Below are positions 9,480-17,029 of a stretch of 17,435 nt of DNA, piece by piece (position 1 is the first letter of the stretch; every line of letters starts with the position of its first letter). A program made the translations under genes and the position numbers. A model generated the notes under the pieces. That model ran no database searches, was not told the DNA's origin, and saw nothing but the letters and a program-made list of their open reading frames with translations. Origin of the DNA: Ophiosphaerella korrae (Eukaryota > Ascomycota > Dothideomycetes > Pleosporales > Phaeosphaeriaceae); the NCBI GenBank assembly GCA_028456385.1, contig JALNQF010000668.1, positions 1-17,435 of the forward strand. Direction: 5' to 3'.

Positions 9480-10143
9480 TTAAGTAGGTTCTTATTTACT
9501 TACTCTAGAGCTAAAGTTATTAACTTATTTTCTTTATTAATTTCTAGCTCCTTATTACTCCTTATATCTTCTTGTTCCTAGCGTAATAAATTATTACTTA
9601 TTAACTAAGTTACGTAAAATAAAGTTAAAATATTCGCTTATTCTTATTATACTTATTAGAATCTTACTTATCTTTTATCTTTAAAGGATATTAAGGCTTA
9701 TTGTAAGTATATTAGTACAAATATTTAGTATTATTATACTTTCTCTAGTATTTTACTTTTAGAATATAAGTATATAATTATTATTTAACTTCTTACTACT
9801 AAATTATATAGGGAGAGCTATTAATAAAGCTAGAGAAAGATTATTATTATAACTTATAGAAGCTAAAGCTAAGTATAAGTTAACTCTTTATAAGCTAGTA
9901 GAGCTTTAGTTTTAAGTAGACTACTTTTATAAAATAAAAGCTTATAATAATACTAAATTATCTATATAGTCTTATAATTTAGAAGCTAAGATATACTTTA
10001 AAGATACTATTAAGGCTACTCTAGCTCTTACTATATTAGGCGTTCTTATTACCTCTCTATCTATTAATAGTATTATAGATTTTCTAAGTTTACTATAAAG
10101 TAACTTAGAAGGTTTTAACTTTAGTAGTCTTCTAGTTTCTTAA
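9480..10143 (+). pseudogene. Antisense zinc-cluster-like ORF, copy A
   Basis: On the strand opposite to pol, six Tyr codons at 9639, 9648, 9669, 9699, 9708 and 9729 give the spacing x2, x6, x9, x2, x6, as in a Zn2Cys6 cluster with every Cys changed to Tyr. From 9796, one frame over, the plus strand reads LLNYIGRAINKARERLLL and later EAKAKYKLTLYKLVEL, a Lys/Glu/Leu-rich, probably coiled-coil segment. It ends GFNFSSLLVS and a stop at 10141-10143. The motif-to-stop distance equals that in copy B. It would be a small accessory protein of the element or a captured host fragment; no function can be assigned. Tyr is common in RIP-mutated DNA, so the motif alone is weak. The agreement of two copies is the main support. 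Confidence 0.5.
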
Positions 10144-10290
10144 AGTAGTTTAAGTTATCTTTTAGTTTCTATATATCTTTCTATAGTTACGCTTTTTTAT
10201 TTATACTTATCTATTTTACTAAGTAATATTTTCTTCTATTATAGAACTAGTATTATAAAATTTCTTTTACTTTTTATTTTTTTTATTCTC
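10122..10290 (-). pseudogene. Chromodomain, copy A
   Basis: Minus-strand reading shows FYNRRKYYLVK followed by a stop at a Trp position and ISINKK. This aligns with FYNKRNYYIVR of copy B and with the R-R/K-x-x-x-YLVKW strand of chromodomains. It lies directly downstream of the integrase C-terminus, like a chromovirus. Its 3' end meets the end of the antisense frame. Confidence 0.75.
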
Positions 10291-11245
10291 TATATATATC
10301 TATTTGTATATAAGTAGTTCTACGCCTTATAGTACTATCTTAAGTAGTACTATATAGAACGTTAAGTATATCCTTATTTTACTTTATAGTCTTAGTTTAA
10401 ATATAACTAGTATAACTTATTTCTTAATTTTATATAGTTGTATTTTAGCGTAATCTAGTTTTAAACTAAATTATTTACTTTTAATATTTATTTGTACTAA
10501 CTATACTTTTACTCTTTCTTTAAATTAAGGTCTTCTTTTATTTTTTATATTATAGTACTTTACTATTTAATCTTATAAGAATTCTATATTATATTATAGT
10601 TTATTATATATATCTTTAAGTTTATTTATAAAGAATTTTCTATTTAGAGTTAAAGACTCTATATCTTTTAGTATCTAGTATATATTAGGATTTAATCTAT
10701 AGTTTATAAAGAAAAGTAATACTTTTATTACTATATTATTTATACAATTATATATTAACTAAACTATAAGTAGTAGTCTTACCTAGTTATTTTATTAGTA
10801 GTTAAAGTAATACTATAAATACTATTCTACTGTATAGTTTATTTATTCTAATTATCTATTTATCTATAGATAATATACTATAATTATTTAATATTTTATC
10901 TCTAATAATACTATAATAGTTCCCTATAATTTTAATTTACATCTTAATTCTCTAACTATAATTATTTTATCTAGAATACTATTTTAGCTAATTATAGTTA
11001 CTAGGACCTAGTATATAGTAACTTTTATCCTATTTTTTTCTTTATATAGTTTAAAGTATATATACTTTATAATCTTATTAACTATTATTAGGATTCTATT
11101 ATACTTAACTCCTAATATTAGATCTCTTAACTTAGGTAACTTTGTAATAAAGTCTATTATAATAACTCCTTAGAGTTACTCTAGTATCTTAACTAGTTAT
11201 AGTATTCTATAAGGTACGTACCTATTATTATAACAAGCTACTTAT
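10290..11245 (-). pseudogene. Integrase core and C-terminus, copy A (truncated)
   Basis: The first catalytic Asp is present (codon 11152-11154, in IDFIT). The second site is GTT, Val (10954-10956), where copy B has GAT. The Glu codon GAA is present (10846-10848). Spacing is 66 and 36 codons, identical to copy B. The Asp-to-Val change is a transversion and so is not a RIP change. The zinc-finger N-terminus is absent because the fragment ends at 11245 against the LTR of copy B. Many in-frame stops are present. Confidence 0.82.
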
Positions 11246-11426
11246 TGTCGACTATAGATACCTATCTTGTAAGAGTTAGTAGATTAAGAGTTAATAACAA
11301 AAGCTTATGTAGTAATCTATAATAACTTATAAATAATAGAAGATATTTCTATAACTATCTTATATTAGTATTCTATAGTTAAAGGATTAAATTACTAATA
11401 CTACCCTAATAATACGCATTACTACA
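11246..11426 (-). repeat. 3' LTR of copy B (181 bp)
   Basis: On the plus strand it runs from TGTCGACTATAG to ..CATTACTACA, so both ends show the TGT...ACA inverted termini of LTRs. The inner end at 11426 begins TGTAGTAATGCG on the minus strand. It matches the LTR of copy A over its length. On its left, copy A sequence (..CTTATT) stops. Confidence 0.75.
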
Positions 11427-11690
11427 AATTATATAGTAAAATTATCTTAGTAGCTTTATTACTTTATATTTACTAAGATTACAAATTTACAAATTTATTA
11501 TATAATTACTTTATAACTTTATATTTACTAAGATCGTAAATTTATATATTTGTTATATATTTTAATTGTAGTTAGTTTCCTAATTAAGCTTATTATCCTA
11601 TAAGTTATTACCCTACTTATCCTATACTTTATTAGTAGCTAAGCTTCAACTAATTAGTTCTATCTTAGTTTCCCTTGTTACTACTATAAC
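11427..11690. other. Copy B, LTR-proximal untranslated stretch
   Basis: AT-rich sequence with an approximate duplication of TTTATATTTACTAAGAT followed by TACAAATTT or CGTAAATTT (about 11465 and 11521). No open frame or clear polypurine tract is seen. It corresponds to 9228-9479 of copy A. Confidence 0.5.
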
Positions 11691-12367
11691 ACTATTCCCT
11701 CTTCTACGCAGTCCTTTATTTCTCTATACTAGGGCTAAGGTTATTAGTCTTATTTTTTCGCTAATTTCTAGTTCCTTATTACTCTCTATACTATCTTATT
11801 CTTAGCGCAATAAACTCCTTCTTATAGCTAGTATTGTTTGTAATAGAGTTAAGATATTTTTATATTATTATTATATAGTGTTAGGCCTTACTTACTTTAT
11901 ATCCTTAAATAATAGTAAATACTATAACAAGTATATTCTTACTAATATTTAGTATAAATATATTTCTTCTAAAGTATTACTTATAGAATATAAGTATTTA
12001 ATTTCTATATAGTTTCCTTCTACTAAATTATATAAGGCGAGCTATTAATAGGGCTTAAGCGCTATTATTATTATAGCTTACTATAGCTAAGGCTAAGTGT
12101 AAGTTAACTATTTATAAGCTAGTAGAGCTTTATTCTTATATTAAGTGTTTTCGTAGGCTAAAGGCTTATAATAACGCTAAGTTGTCTAAATAGTCTTGTA
12201 TCTTAGAGGCTAAATTAGATTTAGACAACGTAGTAGAAGCTACTCTAGCTCCTATTATATTATATGTTCCTATCGCTTCTCTATCTAGTAGTAGTATTGT
12301 TAGTTTTCTTAATTTACTATAAAGCGCTTTAGAGAGTTTTAATTTTAGAACTCCTCTAGTTTTTTAA
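11690..12367 (+). pseudogene. Antisense zinc-cluster-like ORF, copy B
   Basis: Plus-strand Tyr codons at 11863, 11872, 11893, 11923, 11932 and 11953 reproduce C-x2-C-x6-C-x9-C-x2-C-x6-C, the Zn2Cys6 spacing, with VLGLTY and LNNSK between. Upstream in frame is VCNRVK. From 12020, shifted by one base, it reads LLNYIRRAINRA, then TIAKAKCKLTIYKLVEL, FRRLKAYNNAKLSK, ILEAKLDLDNVVEATLAPI and SSSSIVSFLNLL, ending at a stop at 12365-12367. The second part is open for about 50 codons at a time and has a helical, Lys/Glu/Ala-rich character. Copy A has the same arrangement, the same frame shift and the same 502-bp spacing. It lies opposite the 3' region of the retrotransposon. It might be an antisense accessory gene; no start codon can be chosen and no function is claimed. 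Confidence 0.55.
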
Positions 12368-12503
12368 AATAATTAAGATTATCCTTAAGTTCCTATATAT
12401 CTTCCTATAGTTTCTATTTTTTGTCTATACTTATCTATCTTACTATGTAGTAGTTTCTTTTATTATAGAACTAATACTATAAGATTTCTTTAACTTTCTA
12501 TTC
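12346..12503 (-). pseudogene. Chromodomain, copy B
   Basis: The minus strand reads E.KVKEIL, then FYNKRNYYIVR.ISIDKK, then a C-terminal helix ELKDNLNYFKKLEEF, with stops at the Trp or Gln positions. This is the chromodomain pattern (E-x-E-x-I-L-D-x-R, YLVKW, helix ending in L-x-x-F). It follows the integrase end motif IRIYLTFYIVLLE by about 20 codons. It would have tethered integration complexes to histone-marked chromatin. It is inactive now. Confidence 0.82.
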
Positions 12504-12539
12504 TTTTTATTCTCTATATATATCTACTTTATATACTAG

Positions 12540-13640
12540 TAGTTATACTTCTTATAGTACTTTTTCTAGTAGTACTATATAGAATGTAAGGTATATCCTT
12601 ATCTTATCTAGTAGCTTTAGTTTAAATATAATAAGTATAACTTCCTTTTTAATCTTATATAGTCTTATCTTTACGTAATCTAGTTTAAAACTTATATGTT
12701 TACTTTTAATATTCCTTTATACTAACTATACTTTTTCTCCTTCTCTAAATTAAAGTCCTTCTTAGTATTTCTTATTATAGTACTTTACTATTTAATCCTA
12801 TAAGAATTCTATATCCTATTATAGTTAATTATATATCTCTTTAAGTCTATTTATAAAGTTTTCTCTTCTTAGAAACTAAGATACTTAAGGTCTTAGTATT
12901 TAGTATATATTAAGATTAAATCTATAGTTTATAAAGAAGAGTAATACTCTTATTACTATATTCTTTACGCTATTATATACTAGCTATACTATAGGTAATA
13001 ACTATACCTAATTGTTCTAGTTATAATTAAGGTAGTATTTTAAGTACTATTCTACTATCTAGTTTATACGTTCTAATTACCTATCTATTTATAGGTAATA
13101 TACTATTAATATTGTATACTAGATTCCTAATTATACTAATATTGTTCCCTATAGTTTTAATATAAATTATATATCTCTATCTAGAATAATCTTATCTAGA
13201 ATACTATACTAGCTAATTATAGTTCCTACAACCTAATATATAGTAACCTCTATCTTACTCTTTTCTTTATATAGTCTAAAGTATAAGTACTTTATAAGCT
13301 TATCTACTATTATTAGGATCTTATTATACTTAACTCCTAATATTAAGTCTTTAGACTTTAGTAGCTTCGTAATAAAGTCTATTGTAATAACTCCCTATAG
13401 TCTTTCTAGTATCTTAACTAGTTATAGTACCTTATATAGTACGTATCTATTATACTTATTTCTATAATATTCTATATAGTCTTATAATACTTCTATTACT
13501 AGTTACCTTACTCTTAGGATATAGTAGTTCTTTAAGAGTCTATCTAATATTTTATTAATACCTTAGTATCTATATACTAGTAGTTTATAGAATTGTTATA
13601 TAAACTCTCTTTATATTTTCTTTAAGATATATATTCTTCT
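12540..13640 (-). pseudogene. Integrase of copy B with intact DDE codons
   Basis: The N-terminal HHCC finger near 13450-13600 reads YKLLVYRY.GINKILDRLLKNYY and DYIEYYRNK, with His and Cys as Tyr. The catalytic residues survive: Asp 13377-13379 (TIDFITKL), Asp 13179-13181 (ILDRDI) and Glu 13071-13073 (LERIN.IVE.YLKYYLNY). Spacing is 66 and 36 codons, so D-x35-E holds. The C-terminus ends KLKLLDKIRIYLTFYIVLLE, the 'HPxFHVSLL' end of gypsy integrases, then the chromodomain follows. Many stops remain, so it is not functional despite the intact triad. Confidence 0.9.
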
Positions 13641-13799
13641 ATAGGCTTCTATAAATCCTTCTTAGATTTTAAGTTTTTTTATTTCTTTAGAAGCTTTCTT
13701 TATTTCTTCTTAAATCTATTTATCTAGCTCGCTACTCCTTCTTTTAAGTATTGTAGCTATCTTAAGTATATTTAAAACTAAATATCCTTCTTTATTCTT

Positions 13800-14155
13800 A
13801 ACTAGAACTATACTAGTAGTGTTTACTTCTTCTTATAAGTCTAGTCTTCTACTTAGGGCGTCTATAAATTAGTTATCTTTACTCTTAGTGTATATTATTT
13901 CTATATTAAATAATAATAGAAACTCTTACTATTTTATATAGTATTATAATAAATCTTTATTTATTATAAATCTTATAAAGTTCTTATAGTCTATATAGAC
14001 TTTTATTTAGTATTTTACTCTTTATAGGTATACTCTCTATTACTTAAATACTTTATAGATTACTAGTATCTCTTTATTATAGATTAGGTAGTTAAGCTCT
14101 ACTAGCTTTATTTTCTTAGAGAAGTATTTAACTAAGTATTTATTACGATACTAAG
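13800..14155 (-). pseudogene. RNase H domain of copy B (5' end cut)
   Basis: Minus-strand reading shows KYLVKYFSKKIKLVELNYLIYNKE, the block of gypsy RNase H with the Y-x-x-x-x-K-E core. VYIDYKNF (TDHKNL) and FIDALSRRLDL (DALSRRPDL) follow. The N-terminal DAS motif and all of RT are missing beyond about 14155, where the element is interrupted. A spacer of about 60 codons leads to the integrase finger. Confidence 0.87.
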
Positions 14156-14159
14156 TAGT

Positions 14160-14600
14160 AGGTAAGCTATTATATTGCACGCAATTAGGCTAGGTAATAT
14201 AGCGTAGTAGAATACGTAACTATTTAGTAGTAAACGCTCTAGAGCGAACGCTCTAGAGTAAACGCTCTAGAATAAGCGCTCTAGAGTAAACGCTCTAGAG
14301 TAAGCGCTTAGGAATAAACGCTAGATAGTAAGTATATAGGAACGTTAATAGACCTTTATAGACTATTATATTTAATCTCTTTTTTACTTCTTATCCTAAT
14401 AGAGTATTATAACTAATACTTTAATTAGATTCTTATCTACCTATTAATACTTATATACCTTGAAATACTCTTATAAGAGCTAACTATTTATTAAGTTAAG
14501 TAACTATCTTATTTATTAACCTTGCTTGTCTTATAGAAGCCTACTTACCCTTATTACTTTTAGTTCTAAGGTCTTAATATATTAAACACCTTTAAGATAA
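14160..14600 (+). other. Probable LTR/leader of element 3
   Basis: This is upstream of the plus-strand gag. A TG at 14176-14177 (TGCACGCAATTAGG) could start an LTR, and the 14-bp array would lie inside it. I cannot define the LTR end or a primer-binding site, because the partner LTR is outside the window. The stretch 14343-14600 shows no other repeat or frame that I recognise. Confidence 0.4.
14231..14342. repeat. 14-bp tandem repeat, eight units, palindromic core
   Basis: Head-to-tail units of the form TAAACGCTCTAGAG start at 14231, 14245, 14259, 14273, 14287, 14301, 14315 and 14329. The first five differ by one or two bases; the last three decay (TAAGCGCTTAGGAA, TAAACGCTAGATAG, TAAGTATATAGGAA). 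The core CTCTAGAG is self-complementary, and 14235-14246 (CGCTCTAGAGCG) is a 12-bp perfect palindrome. The array lies between copy B and the gag of element 3, so it may belong to the LTR or promoter of element 3. Confidence 0.9.
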
Positions 14601-14639
14601 GTAATACGTCGATAAATATAGACAATTAGCGTGTAGGAG

Positions 14640-15430
14640 CAACCTATACTACTACTTCTAAGGTTACTAAGCTAGACCTCTACTATAGAGAATAAAATAA
14701 GCTTAAGCTATAGATCTTATAACTTAATATCTTCTTTATAGTAGACTAAGTTTAGGATAAAGATAGAGTTATACTTGTATTATCTTATATAAGGGGTAAG
14801 GTAGAGAAATAGGTTACGCTATACCTTAAGAAATACCTTAATAACAATAATAGCGACTATAATAAGATATTTAAAAAATAGATTAAGTTTAAAGACAAAG
14901 TATAATATACCTTTCTACTAGTAAATAAGATAGTAGTAGTAGAGTACGCGATATAGTAGCTATAATAATACAAGGTAGTAGTAGATTATACTAATAAGTT
15001 CTAAAGCTACGCAATATAAATAGAATAGAATAACAAGTTATTAATAAGGATATTTTAATAGAAACTTAAGAGTAATATTTAAGGCGAGCTAATACGTAGT
15101 AAAGCTACAATTAAGATATTAGAGAACCTAATAAAAGAAGTAATTTAAGTTAATAACTATATATACAAATATATAGTAGAAGCTAAGAACGTAAGAGTAC
15201 TACGTATAGAAAGTAAGAAGTATAAACCTAAGTACGAGTAGTAATACAAATACAAGAATAACTAAGTTTAGGGTAGCTATAGATACTTTAGGCTAGACAA
15301 GATATACGTTAATAATATAAACCTCGGAAAATAAGAATACTATTACTATAAGAACTCTAAGAGAGTAGAAAGCTAAAAATACTATAAGTATAGTAAAATA
15401 GGGTACCTAGTAAAAAATTATTAAGTAAAG
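14640..15430 (+). pseudogene. Gag of element 3 with mutated zinc knuckle
   Basis: The capsid part reads VTKLDLYYRE near 14663-14690, then LNIFFIVD, DKDRVILVLSYIRGKVEK and LYLKKYLNN, the typical fungal gypsy Gag block (P-x-x-F-Y-G...YLRG-x-A-x-x-W). SKATIKILENLIKEVI and NNYIYKYIVEAKNVRV follow. The zinc knuckle at 15380-15421 reads YYKYSKIGYLVKNY: Tyr at 15380, 15389, 15404 and 15419 stands for C-x2-C-x4-H-x4-C, each explained by TGC to TAC or CAC to TAC. Gag would pack the RNA in virus-like particles. Trp codons are stops. Confidence 0.88.
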
Positions 15431-16500
15431 AACAAGATTATATAATAAATTAATATGCGTAAGTAGTAAGATAATAATAGAGAGGAAGAATAAGAAGTAA
15501 TCTCTAGAAGAAGTAAAGAGAAGAGAGATTATAAGACTATAAACCTCTAGTAGTAAGATATAAGTAAAAGATATAACTACTATAAGATTACTATATAACT
15601 AATAAACTTTATAATAGATAATAAAGTAGAAGCTATAAAAATACTACTAAGAAAGTAAAGCTACGTAAAAAGGTATTAGCTAAAGTAGAAATAAGCTAGA
15701 ATAGATACCTTAGCATACTTTTAGCTATACTAAAGAAGAGTAGAGTATAAGTATAAGATAACACTATATCTAGGAAGGTAGAAATATATAGCCTAAGATA
15801 AGAATAGAAAAAAAAACTAAGAGCTTAAGACCTCTAAATACAAAATAGTACCTAAAATACTAGAGCTAAAGTAAGAAAACGCTAAAGTATAAAATAGATT
15901 TACAAAAGAAATCTAGAGACTAGTAGATAGCTACTACTTAGTAAGAAAATAGTAAGACAAGGAATACTAAGTAGAGTAGACCTAGTAATATAAATTATTA
16001 TATATAAATAACAATTAGGCGCTAATTATTATAGATCTAGTGTTAATACAAGAACTATAATACTAGCTATACTTATACAACCTAAACTACCTACTACTAT
16101 TATAGATAGGATATTACTACAATAACTACTTTACTTACTATTCTAACAAGATAAGATCTAGATATTTCTCTTATAAGAAATCTAGATATAAATAGAACTA
16201 AGAAGAGTATATAGATATAAGATATAAATAATACCTATAAGATAAGTAGGAAGTAGAGTACTTTCTAGGTATAACTAAAGAAGATAAAAATATAAGTAAG
16301 ATACTTATAAATAACTAATATATTAATCTAATTAAGTAAACCTATACACTAGAGAAGTATAAACAATATAAAGAGATTAAGATACTCTAAGGATTTTAGT
16401 AAAAGATTAATAAAGATTATAAGATTAAGTCTTTTTTAAGTAAATAGCTAACGCTAGATATATATCTAGAAGCTATAACGCTATTAACGCTAAAAGACTT
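15430..16500 (+). pseudogene. Gag-protease linker of element 3
   Basis: Formerly coding on the plus strand and Lys/Arg/Glu-rich after the zinc knuckle. At 16106-16170 it reads IGYYYNNYFTYYSNKIRSRYFS, which resembles a Cys/His-containing segment I recall between gag and protease of ascomycete gypsy elements (Cys and His changed to Tyr, ending YFP-like). YFLGITKEDKN and TYTLEKYKQYKEIK follow. The comparison is from memory and needs a profile search. Confidence 0.5.
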
Positions 16501-16850
16501 ATTAAATTCCTAGTAAAGATAAAAAGAGAAGAAATAAAAGTATTAGTAGATTTAGAGTAATTTTTAAACCTAATTACACCTAAAGTAGTAAAATAAGTAG
16601 GACTTTAACTATAAGTAAAAAATATACTATATCTAATCTATATTGCAAATAGATAACTAATACTAAGAAACCTAATATTTAGTAATAAAGTAACTATAGA
16701 GATTATTATTTAAGGATATAGTATAAAGATTACCTTAGACGTATTAGTTTTAGCTAACAAAAACGTTATACTAGGACTCTTATAGCTATAAGAGTTTAAT
16801 CCTAGAGTTAATTAGAAAAACTAGAACTTCTTGTTTAACAACTATAAAGA
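16500..16850 (+). pseudogene. Aspartic protease of element 3
   Basis: The plus strand reads IKVLVDLE.FLNLI, where VDLE (Asp codon 16549-16551) stands for the VDSGA active site: TCA to TTA and GGG to GAG. Near 16765 follows NVILGLL.L.EFNPRVN.KN, the ILGxxWLxxxNPxIDW motif at the protease C-terminus. Spacing between the motifs is about 70 codons, as in gypsy proteases. The catalytic Asp is kept, but Ser-Gly are lost. Confidence 0.85.
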
Positions 16851-17029
16851 CGTACGTAGATCTAAGCCTATATATTAGTAGTATTTAATAGTAGATAAGA
16901 AAGTACTATATAAGATAGTAGCTTTAATAGTAACTTATTAAGAGAGAATAAGTAACTCTATAAGTACTAGTAGGGCGCTAAGCTAAGAAGTAGAAGTAGA
17001 AGAGTAACGCGTAACTCCTAAAATCCTAG

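Larger units (their letters stand above)
9043..11245 (-). mobile_element. Copy A: 5'-truncated chromovirus of a second family
   Basis: A minus-strand fragment with a 3' LTR of about 185 bp, an antisense frame, a chromodomain and the integrase catalytic core. It stops inside the integrase at the edge of the LTR of copy B. It aligns with copy B at a constant offset of 2224-2225 bp over about 1.5 kb. Differences are mainly transitions, and A is the more eroded copy (for example TATATATT where B has TACGCATT). The missing 5' half may lie on the far side of the B/element 3 insertions. Confidence 0.82.
11246..14160 (-). mobile_element. Copy B: 5'-truncated chromovirus, same family as copy A
   Basis: A minus-strand fragment that keeps RNase H, complete integrase, chromodomain, the antisense frame and a 3' LTR. 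It ends inside RNase H near 14150-14176, where the sequence passes to the leader or LTR of element 3 on the opposite strand. Its LTR starts exactly where copy A is broken, which suggests that B inserted into A. RT, protease and gag are missing from the window. Confidence 0.85.

Noticed and set aside
11427..11445. Polypurine tract for copy B
   Set aside because: The minus strand beside the LTR is a mixed AT sequence with many pyrimidines; unlike element 1, no purine run is seen.
9700..12400. A functional host transcription factor gene
   Set aside because: The zinc-cluster ligands are Tyr, stops and a frame shift are present, and both copies lie inside retrotransposon fragments, so at most it is a dead gene.
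14231..14342. Telomeric or centromeric satellite
   Set aside because: Only eight units, no G-rich telomere pattern, and it lies just upstream of a retrotransposon gag; an LTR-internal repeat is more likely.
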